Shown here piece after piece: positions 9,061 to 16,715 of a DNA stretch of 64,000 nucleotides. Below the pieces are notes generated by a model, which was not told the DNA's origin, made no database searches, and saw only the letters and a list, made by a program, of their open reading frames with translations. Made by a program: the position numbers and the translations under genes. The DNA is taken from contig NZ_PGTC01000009.1 in NCBI RefSeq assembly GCF_002786295.1, forward strand, positions 124,001-188,000. Reading direction: 5' to 3'. Position 1 is the stretch's first letter, and every line of letters begins with the position of its first letter. The stretch comes from Pseudooceanicola marinus. GTDB taxonomy: Bacteria > Pseudomonadota > Alphaproteobacteria > Rhodobacterales > Rhodobacteraceae.

Positions 9061-9089
9061 TTGACAGTAATTGTCGGTTATCTTACTTC
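9061..9089 (+). promoter_or_regulatory. Candidate exbB promoter with overlapping palindromic operator
   Basis: TTGACA at 9061-9066 is a perfect -35. A weak -10 (TACTTC, 9084-9089) lies 17 bases on. The -35 is part of the interrupted palindrome GACA-N5-TGTC (9063-9075), a plausible operator for an iron-responsive repressor given the gene content. The regulator cannot be identified from the sequence. Confidence 0.4.
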
Positions 9090-9141
9090 CGGCGCAACGC
9101 CAGCAATCACGCGCCCCATGGCCGCTTTGCCAGCCAAGATG

Positions 9142-9194
9142 GCGCGCCACCACCCAAGGGGTTCTCAGTCCCCCGGCAGGGTCGGGTGGCGCGC
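9142..9194 (+). ncRNA. Structured 5' leader hairpin upstream of exbB
   Basis: GCGCGCCACC (9142-9151) and GGTGGCGCGC (9185-9194) form a perfect 10-bp inverted repeat. Inside it a second stem GGGG/CCCC encloses TTCTCAGT. The element lies between the candidate promoter and the exbB start, within a leader of about 180 bases. It matches no riboswitch class that I recognise. It may be a regulatory leader or simply a stable hairpin. Confidence 0.4.
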
Positions 9195-9278
9195 GAAACA
9201 TTTGCCCTGGCTGTGGGGCAACGGGTATGGGCAAGGAGCCCGATCGCAAACGCCCGGAGCTTGAAAGGGAGCATTACA

Positions 9279-10415
9279 ATGGCAATTCGGCAGGCACGAC
9301 AGGCCCTGATCCTCTCGGCGGCGATGGCCGCGCTGCTCTCCGCCACGCCGGGGATCGCGCAGGAGGCCCCGACGGCCCCCGCAGGGGACACCGCCCCGCA
9401 GGTCTCGGGCGACATGGCGCCTACCATGGGCAGCCCCGAGGCGGGCAGCGTCGTGACGGACGAGGCACCGACGGTGCCCACCACGGACAGCGCCCCCGCC
9501 GAGACGACTACCGCCCCGGCGCCAAGCGCCCCGGAAGCGGTCGCCGAAAGCACGACCGCCGAGGGTACGGAGCAGACGGCGGAGACCGACACGGTCGACC
9601 CCGAAACCGATGCCGCCGCTGAGACCTCCACCGCGACGGAGGCCACGCCGGCCACCGACGGTGCCACGACCCTGGCCGAAACCGCCGCCGAGGAGCTGGC
9701 CCCCGATCTGGACGCCGCCGCCCCGGCGCCGGCTCCCGAGGCTGGCCTGGCCGGCGCCTGGGCCCGCACCCAGGACTTCCTGGTCAACGGCGGCCCGGCG
9801 ATCTGGGCCATCGCGGCCCTGTCGGTCGTCACCGTCGCGCTGATCCTGTGGAAGATCTGGCGCCTGGTCCTGGCCGGCGCCTGGTCGCGCCGCACCTCCC
9901 GCAAGGCCGTCGAGGCCTGGGAGAACGGCGAGGCCGGTGTCGCCATGGAAACGATCGAGGGCCGCAAGGGCGTCCGCTCGCGCCTGACCCGCGCCGCCAT
10001 GCGCGCCCGCCTGACCCTGTCGGACGAGGCCGCCCGCGAGGAGACCAGCCGTGTCGCCCGCCGCCTGCTGGCCGGGCAGGGGTCTGCCCTGCGCGCGCTG
10101 GAACTGATCTCGACCATCGCACCCCTGCTGGGTCTTCTGGGCACGGTGATGGGCATGATCTCTGCCTTCCAGGCCCTGCAGGAAGCGGGCAGCCGGGCCG
10201 ATCCGTCGATGCTGGCGGGCGGCATCTGGGAGGCGCTGCTGACCACCGCCGCCGGTATGGCCGTGGCCATCCCGGCCTCCGCCGCGCTGACCTGGTTCGA
10301 GGCGGTGCTGGACAACCTGCGCGCCGACCTGGAGGATATCTCCGCCCGGATCTTCGTGGCTGATCTGCCCGGCGACGGCATGGGCGAGAACATCACCAAG
10401 CTGGCCGCGCAGTAA
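9279..10415 (+). CDS. exbB: ExbB/TolQ/MotA-family proton channel with secreted Pro/Ala-rich N-terminal extension
   Basis: 378 residues from the ATG at 9279, which has AAAGGGA nine bases upstream; a GTG at 9048 would add an implausible leader. Residues 1-28 are a signal peptide (cut near GIAQ/EAP). Residues 29 to about 160 form an Ala/Pro/Thr/Glu-rich low-complexity periplasmic linker. The first membrane segment is at about 168-190. The MotA/TolQ/ExbB core begins at about 270 with ISTIAPLLGLLGTVMGMISA and has a last segment AAGMAVAIPASAALTW. With ExbD and TonB it would convert proton-motive force into work on outer-membrane receptors. The start of an exbB-exbD-exbD-tonB operon follows the siderophore importer. 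Confidence 0.88.
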   Translation: MAIRQARQALILSAAMAALLSATPGIAQEAPTAPAGDTAPQVSGDMAPTMGSPEAGSVVTDEAPTVPTTDSAPAETTTAPAPSAPEAVAESTTAEGTEQTAETDTVDPETDAAAETSTATEATPATDGATTLAETAAEELAPDLDAAAPAPAPEAGLAGAWARTQDFLVNGGPAIWAIAALSVVTVALILWKIWRLVLAGAWSRRTSRKAVEAWENGEAGVAMETIEGRKGVRSRLTRAAMRARLTLSDEAAREETSRVARRLLAGQGSALRALELISTIAPLLGLLGTVMGMISAFQALQEAGSRADPSMLAGGIWEALLTTAAGMAVAIPASAALTWFEAVLDNLRADLEDISARIFVADLPGDGMGENITKLAAQ

Positions 10416-10435
10416 GCCTGCGCCGGGAAATCCCG

Positions 10436-10822
10436 ATGTCCTTCCTCGACCATACCCCGCGCCCGCGCCGGAAGCCCTCGCTCACCCCGATGATCGACGT
10501 GGTCTTCCTGCTGCTGGTCTTCTTCATGCTGGCCTCGCGCTTCGGCGCTGACGAGGTGCTGCCCTTGCCGCTGGCCTCGTCCCAGGGGGGCAGCGCCTAT
10601 GCCGGGCCGCCCCGCCTGGTGGACGTGGGGCCCGAGGGGCTGACCCTGAACGGCCGCGAGACGACGGCGGAGGCCCTGGCCGAACGCCTGGGCGCGCTGA
10701 CCGAGCGACCCTCGGACACGATCATCCTGCGCGGTCGCGACGGCGCGCCCCTGCAACGGGTCGTGGACGTGGCCAGCGCCCTGCGCGCCGCGGGCTTTAC
10801 CAACCTCGTGCTGGTGGAGTGA
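10436..10822 (+). CDS. exbD: ExbD-family biopolymer transporter subunit, first copy
   Basis: 128 residues: a short cytoplasmic tail, one membrane helix at about residues 19-37, and a periplasmic domain. The helix begins LTPMIDVVFLLLVFFML. Its Asp (residue 22) aligns with the essential proton-carrying Asp25 of Escherichia coli ExbD. It starts 20 bases after exbB. It is the canonical, motor-competent ExbD of this operon, in contrast to the next gene. Confidence 0.9.
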   Translation: MSFLDHTPRPRRKPSLTPMIDVVFLLLVFFMLASRFGADEVLPLPLASSQGGSAYAGPPRLVDVGPEGLTLNGRETTAEALAERLGALTERPSDTIILRGRDGAPLQRVVDVASALRAAGFTNLVLVE

Positions 10823-10826
10823 TCCG

Positions 10827-11240
10827 ATGGCAAAGTCGCCCATGACCATGAGCTTCACCCCGCCGCCGCGCAGGCCGAAGGGCGAAAGCATCGTGCCTAT
10901 GATCAACGTGGTCTTCCTGCTGCTGATCTTCTTCCTGATGACCTCGCGCCTGGCGCCGCCGGAACCTTTCGAGGTGGAGCCGCCGCGCGCCGAGGAGGGC
11001 GCCGAGGCTGTGGAGACCCCCGTCCTCTACCTCTCGCCCGAGGGCGAGGCGGGGTTCGAGGGGGCGCGGGGTGAGGCGGCCATCGCGGCCTTCGCCACCC
11101 GGGCGCAGGCGGCGCCGGGCGCTGAGGCGCCGCAGTTGCGCGCCGATGCCCAGACGGAGGCGGCCGAGGTCGCCCGCGTGCTGAAGGCGCTGACGGAGGC
11201 GGGCCTTTCCGAGGTGTCGCTGGTGGTGGCGCCGCGATGA
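10827..11240 (+). CDS. ExbD-family subunit, second copy, lacking the proton-carrying Asp
   Basis: 137 residues with the same layout as the preceding ExbD, but the helix reads IVPMINVVFLLLIFFLM: the codon is AAC (Asn) where ExbD carries Asp. The periplasmic part is Glu- and Ala-rich and ends LSEVSLVVAPR. It starts four bases after the first exbD and overlaps tonB by four bases, so it is made with the other subunits. Known ExbB5-ExbD2 structures contain two ExbD helices. A heterodimer with a single protonatable Asp is the natural inference. Confidence 0.85.
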   Translation: MAKSPMTMSFTPPPRRPKGESIVPMINVVFLLLIFFLMTSRLAPPEPFEVEPPRAEEGAEAVETPVLYLSPEGEAGFEGARGEAAIAAFATRAQAAPGAEAPQLRADAQTEAAEVARVLKALTEAGLSEVSLVVAPR

Positions 11241-12241
11241 AACGCCTTGCCGAAGCCCTGGCCTTCGTGGCCCTGGCCTTGGGCCTGCACCTGGCCCTTG
11301 CGATCCGCGTGCCCGCGTCGGGCAGCGAATCCGGTGGCGCCGGGGGCGAGGCCATGGTCACCCTGCAGGGCGCGCCCGAGGGGATGGAAGAGATGATCCG
11401 CGCCTGGGAAACCCCGCCCGAGGCGGAGGTGGACCCCGAGGCGCCGGAGCCGGTGGAACCCGAGGCGGTGGAGGAGATCGCCCGCCCGGTGATCGAGGAG
11501 ACCCCGCCGCCCAGCATGCCCAGCCTCGACGTGGCCGAGGCCAGCACCGACACCGTCAGCGTGCCCAGCTTCGACACCGAGGTGCCGCCGCCCCCGCAGC
11601 CCCCCGAGGAGGTGCCGCAGGAGGTCCCCGAGATGCAGCCCGAGCCGGAGCCCACCCCGGCCGAGGAGCAGCCCGAGGTGGTCGAGGACGCGGCGCCGGC
11701 GCTGGCCCCCGCGGCCAGCCTGCGCCCGATGACCCGCCCCGAACGCGCCGCGCCCCGGGTCGAGGCGGCCCCGCCGCCCCCGCCGGAGCCGCAGCCCGCC
11801 CCGGAACCGACGCCCGAGGCTCGCCCCGCCGATCGTACCCAGCAGGCCCGCCAGGGCGGCGCGGGGGGCGTGACGCAACGTGCCGCCGGGTCGGGCGGCG
11901 CCTCGCAGGCCGGCAATGCCGGCAGCGCCCAGGTGCGCACCGGCAACGCCCAGCAGGAAGCCAAGTTGCAGGCGGTCTGGGGCGCCAAGATCCGCTCGCG
12001 CATCGAGCGCCGTAAACGCTTCCCCAACGGGATGCGGGGCCAGACCGGGCGCGTGGTGATGCGCATCACCGTGGGGCGCGACGGGACGATCCTGGGTGCC
12101 TCCATCGCGCGGTCGTCGGGCCAGGCGGCGTTCGACCAGGCAGCGGTGCAGGCGGTGCAGCGGGCCGGGCGCCTGCCCTCGGCGCCGAACGGGCTGACCC
12201 AGTCGAGCTATACCTTCACCTTGCCGATGGATTTCTCCTGA
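11237..12241 (+). CDS. tonB: TonB-family energy transducer
   Basis: 334 residues. A single N-terminal membrane helix (residues 6-22) contains a His in LALGLHLAL, matching the functionally important His of the TonB anchor. A long Pro/Glu-rich spacer (about residues 50-205) follows, then a Gly/Ala/Gln segment. The C-terminal TonB domain spans about 248-334, with WGAKIRSRIERRKRFPNG and GRVVMRITVGRDGTI. It would span the periplasm to outer-membrane receptors. No TonB-dependent receptor gene lies in this window. The start overlaps the second exbD by four bases. Confidence 0.88.
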   Translation: MKRLAEALAFVALALGLHLALAIRVPASGSESGGAGGEAMVTLQGAPEGMEEMIRAWETPPEAEVDPEAPEPVEPEAVEEIARPVIEETPPPSMPSLDVAEASTDTVSVPSFDTEVPPPPQPPEEVPQEVPEMQPEPEPTPAEEQPEVVEDAAPALAPAASLRPMTRPERAAPRVEAAPPPPPEPQPAPEPTPEARPADRTQQARQGGAGGVTQRAAGSGGASQAGNAGSAQVRTGNAQQEAKLQAVWGAKIRSRIERRKRFPNGMRGQTGRVVMRITVGRDGTILGASIARSSGQAAFDQAAVQAVQRAGRLPSAPNGLTQSSYTFTLPMDFS

Positions 12242-12776
12242 GGCGTTGAGCCAAGCTGTCAACAGGGGAGAGTGCCAGCTTAACCGGCGCCCGGCGCGCG
12301 GCCAGGCCGTCAGCTGCGACATCGTCCCCTTGTCCCGAGGACCGTGCCAACGACGGTGGTCGATGGGGGCTCTGCCCCCGTCGCGCGGCGCCGCGACACC
12401 CGCGGGGTATTTTCGGCAAAAAGAAGAGGCGGGCGTGGTCGGCTATCCAAGGCCGCGACCGCGCCAGGGCTCGCTCGCGGGCCGTCGGATCCGCCGGACC
12501 CGGGCCTTGGGAGTGTCTGACAGTCGCTTCAAGGCCGACCGGTACGGGGGCGTCGCGGGCAAATCCCGGGCACCTGGGCTTTGGTCCACTTTTTGGGGTT
12601 TCCCCAGAGCTTTCCACAACAAATCGTAGTTGTCCCCAAGTTTAGGCTTTACAGAGGGTCGCCCCGGCCACACCATATCTTGTAAGGAGCGGCGGAAATC
12701 GCCCCGCTTCTAGAGCAGGCACCTAGCGCTTGGGGCGCTGCCAGCCCCTCGCGCTACCATAAAATGAGGTGGCGTC
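12242..12776. other. Intergenic region between tonB and ybjN
   Basis: 535 bases with no credible gene. It holds repeat copy R2 (12365-12428). Nearer ybjN there is an AT-richer stretch with a GGGG-TTT-CCCC hairpin (12594-12604) and an inverted repeat ACAAC-N8-GTTGT (12616-12633), followed by TTTACA. These probably belong to the ybjN control region, but no clear promoter can be fixed. Confidence 0.5.
12365..12428 (+). repeat. Intergenic GC-palindrome/TATTTT repeat, copy R2
   Basis: GGGGGCTCTGCCCCC at 12365-12379, a second GC-rich inverted stretch (GTCGCGCGGCGCCGCGAC), then CCGCGGGGTATTTTCGGC and an A-rich tail AAAAAGAAGAG. It has the same order of modules as R1 and R3. It lies downstream of tonB and could double as its terminator. 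Confidence 0.7.
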
Positions 12777-13277
12777 ATGGCATTGTCCGAATCCTTCATT
12801 TCCGACGAACTGCACCCGATCGACATCGTCGAGACCCTGGCCGAGCACCACGCCTGGGATTTCGACCGGATCGGCGACGACCAGATCGCCATGGCGGTCG
12901 AGGGGCAATGGCGCACCTATTCCATCACCCTGGCCTGGTCGGCCTATGACGAAACGCTGCGGCTGGTCTGCACCTTCGAGATGGAGCCCCCCGCCGAGGC
13001 GCTGCCGGGGCTTTACGAGCTGCTGAACCACGTCAATGACCAGTGCTGGGCCGGGGCCTTCACCTATTGGGCCGAGCATCAGCTGATGGTCTACCGGTAC
13101 GGGCTGCTGCTGACCGGCGAACAGATGGCCAGCGCCGATCAGATCTCCACCCTGATCTCCGCCGCCGTGCTGTCGGCCGAACGCTATTACCCGGCGTTCC
13201 AGCTGAACGTCTACGGTGGCAAGTCCCCGCGCGCCGCGCTGGAGGTCGCCATTGCAGAGGCCTACGGCCGCGCGTAA
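12777..13277 (+). CDS. YbjN domain-containing protein
   Basis: 166 residues, an alpha-beta protein of the YbjN family (a type III secretion chaperone-like fold). No signal peptide is present. The pattern ...HHAWDFDRIGDDQIAMAVEG..., ...LYELLNHVNDQCWAGAF... and ...ADQISTLISAAVLSAERYYPA... is typical of alphaproteobacterial members. ATGAGGTGG upstream of the ATG provides a ribosome site. The biochemical role is unknown; in other bacteria YbjN has been linked to stress and motility phenotypes. It is followed 38 bases later by proC on the same strand, an arrangement I recall from related genomes. Confidence 0.85.
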   Translation: MALSESFISDELHPIDIVETLAEHHAWDFDRIGDDQIAMAVEGQWRTYSITLAWSAYDETLRLVCTFEMEPPAEALPGLYELLNHVNDQCWAGAFTYWAEHQLMVYRYGLLLTGEQMASADQISTLISAAVLSAERYYPAFQLNVYGGKSPRAALEVAIAEAYGRA

Positions 13278-13315
13278 CACTGGCCCCCGACGCGAGATTA
13301 GCTGAGGGGGAACAC

Positions 13316-14131
13316 ATGTCCTTGGACAAGGTGGCCGAACGCGGCCTGGTGCTGCTGGGATGCGGCAAGATGGGATCCGCCATGCTGGCGGGCTGGCTGA
13401 AACGCGGTCTGCCCGCGACATCTGTCTGGGTTCTGGACCCGAACCCCTCCGACTGGCTGCAGTCGACCGGCGTGCATTTGAACGACGGCCTGCCCGAGGC
13501 GCCCGCCGTGGCGCTGATCGCGGTGAAACCGCAGATGATGGGCGATGCCCTGCCCGGGCTCGCGGCGCTTGGCAACGGGTCGACCCTGTTCCTGTCGGTC
13601 GCCGCCGGCACGCCGATCGCGGCCTTCGAGGCGGCCTTCGGCGCCCAAAGCCCGGTGATCCGCGCGATGCCCAACACGCCTGCCGCCGTCGGCCGGGGCA
13701 TCACGGCCATCATTGGCAACCTCCACACCAGCGAGGCCGACCTGGACCTGGCGGACGAGCTGCTGTCGGCCGTGGGTCAGGTGGTGCGCCTCGACGACGA
13801 AAGCCAGATCGACGCGGTCACCGGCGTCTCGGGCTCCGGCCCCGCCTATGTCTTCCACCTGATCGAGACCCTGGCGGCGGCGGGCGAGGCCCAGGGCCTG
13901 GCGCCCGAGCTGGCGATGCAGCTGGCCAAGGCCACCGTGGCCGGGGCCGGCGCCCTGGCTGAGGAGGCCGAGGAAGACCCGGCGCAGCTGCGGGTCAATG
14001 TGACCAGCCCGAACGGCACCACCCAGGCCGCGTTGGAGGTGCTGATGGATGAGCAGACAGGCTTCCCGCCGCTGCTGAAACGCGCGGTGAAGGCCGCTGC
14101 GGACCGGGGACGGGAGCTGGCCAATGGCTGA
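13316..14131 (+). CDS. proC: Pyrroline-5-carboxylate reductase
   Basis: 271 residues from the ATG at 13316, which follows GAGGGGG. It makes the last step of proline synthesis: NAD(P)H reduction of 1-pyrroline-5-carboxylate. The Rossmann motif GCGKMGSAML lies at about residues 16-25. Others are AVKPQMM, RAMPNTPAAVGRGITAI (about residues 118-134) and the substrate-site motif VSGSGPAYVF at about 171-180. Length and motif order are normal for the family. The 3' end overlaps the csaA-like gene by eight bases. Confidence 0.93.
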   Translation: MSLDKVAERGLVLLGCGKMGSAMLAGWLKRGLPATSVWVLDPNPSDWLQSTGVHLNDGLPEAPAVALIAVKPQMMGDALPGLAALGNGSTLFLSVAAGTPIAAFEAAFGAQSPVIRAMPNTPAAVGRGITAIIGNLHTSEADLDLADELLSAVGQVVRLDDESQIDAVTGVSGSGPAYVFHLIETLAAAGEAQGLAPELAMQLAKATVAGAGALAEEAEEDPAQLRVNVTSPNGTTQAALEVLMDEQTGFPPLLKRAVKAAADRGRELANG

Positions 14132-14465
14132 GGAAATCACCTTCGACGACTTCCTGAAGGTCGACATCCGCGCCGGCCGGGTGGTCCGCGCCGAACCTTT
14201 CCCGGAGGCGCGCAAGCCTGCGCTGAAGCTGTGGATCGATTTCGGCCCCGAGATCGGGGAGAAGAAGACCTCGGCCCAGATCACGGCGCATTACACGCCG
14301 GAGTCCCTGGTGGGGAAGATGGTCATGGCGGTGGTGAACTTCCCGCCGCGGCAGATCGGGCCGGTGCGGTCGGAAGTGCTGACCCTGGGTGTCGCCGATG
14401 ACGAGGGCGGCGTGGTGCTGGTCACCCCCGACCAGGACGTGACCCCTGGCCAGAGGATGCACTGA
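14124..14465 (+). CDS. CsaA-like tRNA-binding domain protein
   Basis: 113 residues consisting only of a tRNA-binding (EMAP-II/Trbp111-type OB-fold) domain, opening ITFDDFLKVDIRAGRVVRAE and including SAQITAHYTPESLVGK and VNFPPRQIGPVRSEVLTLG. These are hallmarks of CsaA, a dimeric protein proposed to bind tRNA and to have export-related chaperone activity in Bacillus subtilis. It is translationally coupled on both sides: it starts within proC, and its TGA shares a base with the next ATG. Confidence 0.88.
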   Translation: MAEEITFDDFLKVDIRAGRVVRAEPFPEARKPALKLWIDFGPEIGEKKTSAQITAHYTPESLVGKMVMAVVNFPPRQIGPVRSEVLTLGVADDEGGVVLVTPDQDVTPGQRMH

Positions 14466-15424
14466 TGAGCAAGCGGATCCTGCTGTCCCGCCCGATGCCC
14501 CCCGGCACGATCGAGGCGGCCTCGGCGCTGTTCGACGTCGAGGTGCGTGACAGCACTCGGCCCATGTCCGCCGCCGAGTTGCGCGCGGGCCTGGCGGTCT
14601 ACGACGGGATGATGGTGACCCTGGGCGACCAGGTCACGGCGGAGGTCCTGCAGGATTTCGGCCGTCCGCGCTGCAAGATCCTGGCGAACTTCGGCGTGGG
14701 CTATAACCACATCGATACCGAAGCCTGCCGCTCTCATGGGGTGACGGTGACCAACACGCCGGGGGCGGTGACAGATGCCACTGCCGACGTGGCCATGACC
14801 CTGATCCTGATGACCTCGCGCCGCGCGGGCGAGGCCGAGCGGCTGGTGCGCGCGGGCCAGTGGGAAGGGTGGCACCCGACCCAGATGCTGGGCCAGCATG
14901 TCACCGGCGCCAAGCTGGGCGTGATCGGCATGGGCCGCATCGGCCAGGCCATCGCGCGGCGTTGCCACTACGGCTTCGGCATGGAGGTGGGTTATTTCAA
15001 CCGCTCCGAGAAGGAGACGGAGATGCCCGCCACCCGCTACGAGACGCTGGAGGAACTGGCGGCCTGGGCCGACATCGTCGTGGTCGCCACCCCGGCCAGC
15101 CCCGAGACCCATCACCTGGTGGGCCGCCCGGTCTTCAAGGCGATGCAGCCCCATGCCCGGCTGATCAACATCGCCCGCGGCGATATCGTGGACGAGACGG
15201 CGCTGATCGCCGCGCTGGAGGCGGGCGAGATCGGCGGCGTGGGTCTCGATGTCTACGAGTACGAGCCGGAGGTGCCCGAGGCGCTGCTGATCCACGAAAA
15301 CGCCGTGCTGTTGCCGCATCTGGGCACCGCCTGTCTGGAGGTGCGCGAGGACATGGGCGCCATGGCGGTGGAAAACCTGCGCGCCTTCTTCGCCGGCGAG
15401 GACTGCCCCAACCGGGTGAACTGA
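14465..15424 (+). CDS. D-2-hydroxyacid dehydrogenase (glycerate dehydrogenase / hydroxypyruvate reductase type)
   Basis: 319 residues. The NAD(P)-binding motif VIGMGRIGQA lies at about residues 155-164. The catalytic triad is visible as Arg in LINIARGDIVDE (about 236), Glu in YEYEPEV (about 265) and His in LLPHLGTA (about 284). The sequence fits the GyaR/GhrB group, which interconverts hydroxypyruvate or glyoxylate and D-glycerate or glycolate. In this organism it could serve serine-cycle or photorespiratory-type carbon flow (inference). The cofactor preference is not certain. Confidence 0.85.
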   Translation: MSKRILLSRPMPPGTIEAASALFDVEVRDSTRPMSAAELRAGLAVYDGMMVTLGDQVTAEVLQDFGRPRCKILANFGVGYNHIDTEACRSHGVTVTNTPGAVTDATADVAMTLILMTSRRAGEAERLVRAGQWEGWHPTQMLGQHVTGAKLGVIGMGRIGQAIARRCHYGFGMEVGYFNRSEKETEMPATRYETLEELAAWADIVVVATPASPETHHLVGRPVFKAMQPHARLINIARGDIVDETALIAALEAGEIGGVGLDVYEYEPEVPEALLIHENAVLLPHLGTACLEVREDMGAMAVENLRAFFAGEDCPNRVN

Positions 15425-15459
15425 CCTTCCCTCCGGGCGCGGCCTTCTTTCCTATCCGA

Positions 15460-15515
15460 TCGCCGAAAATACTCCGGGGGAGGCCGCCGCAGGCGGACGG
15501 GGGCGGCGCCCCAGA
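15460..15515 (-). repeat. Intergenic GC-palindrome/TATTTT repeat, copy R3
   Basis: On the minus strand: GGGGCGCCGCCCCC, a spacer with GCCTGCGGCGGCC, then CCCCCGGAGTATTTTCGGC. It sits between the convergent ends of the dehydrogenase gene and the hydrolase gene. The CCTGCGGC spacer is shared with copy R4 inside xdhB, so R3 and R4 form a subgroup. Confidence 0.7.
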
Positions 15516-15553
15516 CCCCATGAGGCTGGGCGTCCGGCCTCGTCTGGCCGCGC

Positions 15554-16615
15554 CTAAGGGGCTACCAGAGAGCGCGACAGCGCATCGAAGATGAAGGCGC
15601 CGGGCAGGCGCAACTCGGGAGGGGCCTCCAACTGCCGGGTGTAAAGCTCCGCCATGCGGATGTAGCGCAGGTGGCGCATGGGGTCCGCTTCCAGCTCCGA
15701 TATGTCGATGATCTGGATATTGGCGCGCCGTGCGGCCTCGGCCACCAGCGGCGAGTTGGCGGGCAGGGCGCCGAGGCGCGGGCGGCCCCCCGCCAGGCGC
15801 GAAGACAGGGCCAGGGCCCGGTCGTCGGGGGAGGACAGGATCACCATGGGGGCGGAGAGCGGCCCCACCTCCTGCATCAGCCGGATGAAGGTGAAGACAT
15901 CGATGTCAGGCGCCGCCAGCACCACGTCGAGCCGCGCCAGCACGTCCTCCTGACCCGTCAGTTTCAGCGTGCGCAGGCTTTCCATCGTCAGGAAGGCCCC
16001 CATGGAATGGCCGAAGACCATCAGCCGCCGGTTGCCGGCGGTCAGGTCGGTGATCAGGTCGGCCAGTTCCTGGCGGGAGAACAGCGCCGCCTGGCGGTCG
16101 GCCTCGTATTCCAGCGGCCGGCTGGTCGAGGGCCAGGAGAAGAGCACCGGCGCCACGCCCGCGTCGGCCTCCACCGCGATCTGCGCCAGGCGAAACAGCG
16201 CCTCCTGGAAGCGGGTGTTGTAGCCGTGGATGTAGAGGCCGGCCTCGCTGTCCGGGCCGGTGCCGGCGCCCCGGGTGGCGGCGAGGAAGGCGGGACGGGT
16301 CAGCACGCCGCTGTCCAGCACCACGTAGCTGCGGGTGGGATCCGGCCTGTCGCCCTCGGGATAGGCGATCTGTGCCCCCGGCGCCTCGTCCGGCACGGCA
16401 ATATCGTAGTAGCGGTAGGTCGTGGCGAAGGCTGGCAGGTTCTCGTAGCCGTTGACGGCGGCGCGGTTGCTGGCCGCGTAGACGCGGATCACGCGGTCGG
16501 GATCGGCGGCCTCGGCCACCTCCGGATGGGGGATCAGCACGGCGGGGTCCGGCCGGGCCGAACAACCACTCAGCAGAAGACCCGCCAGGACCAGCAGGAG
16601 GACGGATCGGAGCAC
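15554..16615 (-). CDS. Alpha/beta-hydrolase lipoprotein (DUF900 family)
   Basis: 353 residues from the GTG at 16615; an upstream in-frame ATG at 16678 would add 21 residues before the signal sequence. The N-terminus is a lipoprotein signal with lipobox LLLSGC, so it should be anchored to a membrane facing the periplasm. The hydrolase core shows an oxyanion-type YIHGYNTRFQEALFR, LFSWPST, and the nucleophile elbow GHSMGAF (Ser at about residue 203). DUF900 proteins are esterase- or lipase-like with unknown substrates. The gene is convergent with the dehydrogenase gene and carries repeat R3 at its 3' side. Confidence 0.82.
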   Translation of the reverse strand: MLRSVLLLVLAGLLLSGCSARPDPAVLIPHPEVAEAADPDRVIRVYAASNRAAVNGYENLPAFATTYRYYDIAVPDEAPGAQIAYPEGDRPDPTRSYVVLDSGVLTRPAFLAATRGAGTGPDSEAGLYIHGYNTRFQEALFRLAQIAVEADAGVAPVLFSWPSTSRPLEYEADRQAALFSRQELADLITDLTAGNRRLMVFGHSMGAFLTMESLRTLKLTGQEDVLARLDVVLAAPDIDVFTFIRLMQEVGPLSAPMVILSSPDDRALALSSRLAGGRPRLGALPANSPLVAEAARRANIQIIDISELEADPMRHLRYIRMAELYTRQLEAPPELRLPGAFIFDALSRSLVAP

Positions 16616-16715
16616 GGGCAGCCTGCCTTCTGTCGAAAAGCCTGAGGCGGAGAAAGCACCTCCGCCGGCCAAGGTCAACCGCAGCCAGGGTCACCTTGGG
16701 ACCGACGCGCGTCCG

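Noticed and set aside
9048-9278. N-terminal extension of ExbB from GTG 9048
   Set aside because: No ribosome site, and it would put residues before the signal peptide; the ATG at 9279 has a good ribosome site and starts a signal sequence.
12608-12620. DnaA box (TTTCCACAA)
   Set aside because: Two mismatches to the consensus, no cluster of boxes, and no replication gene beside it.
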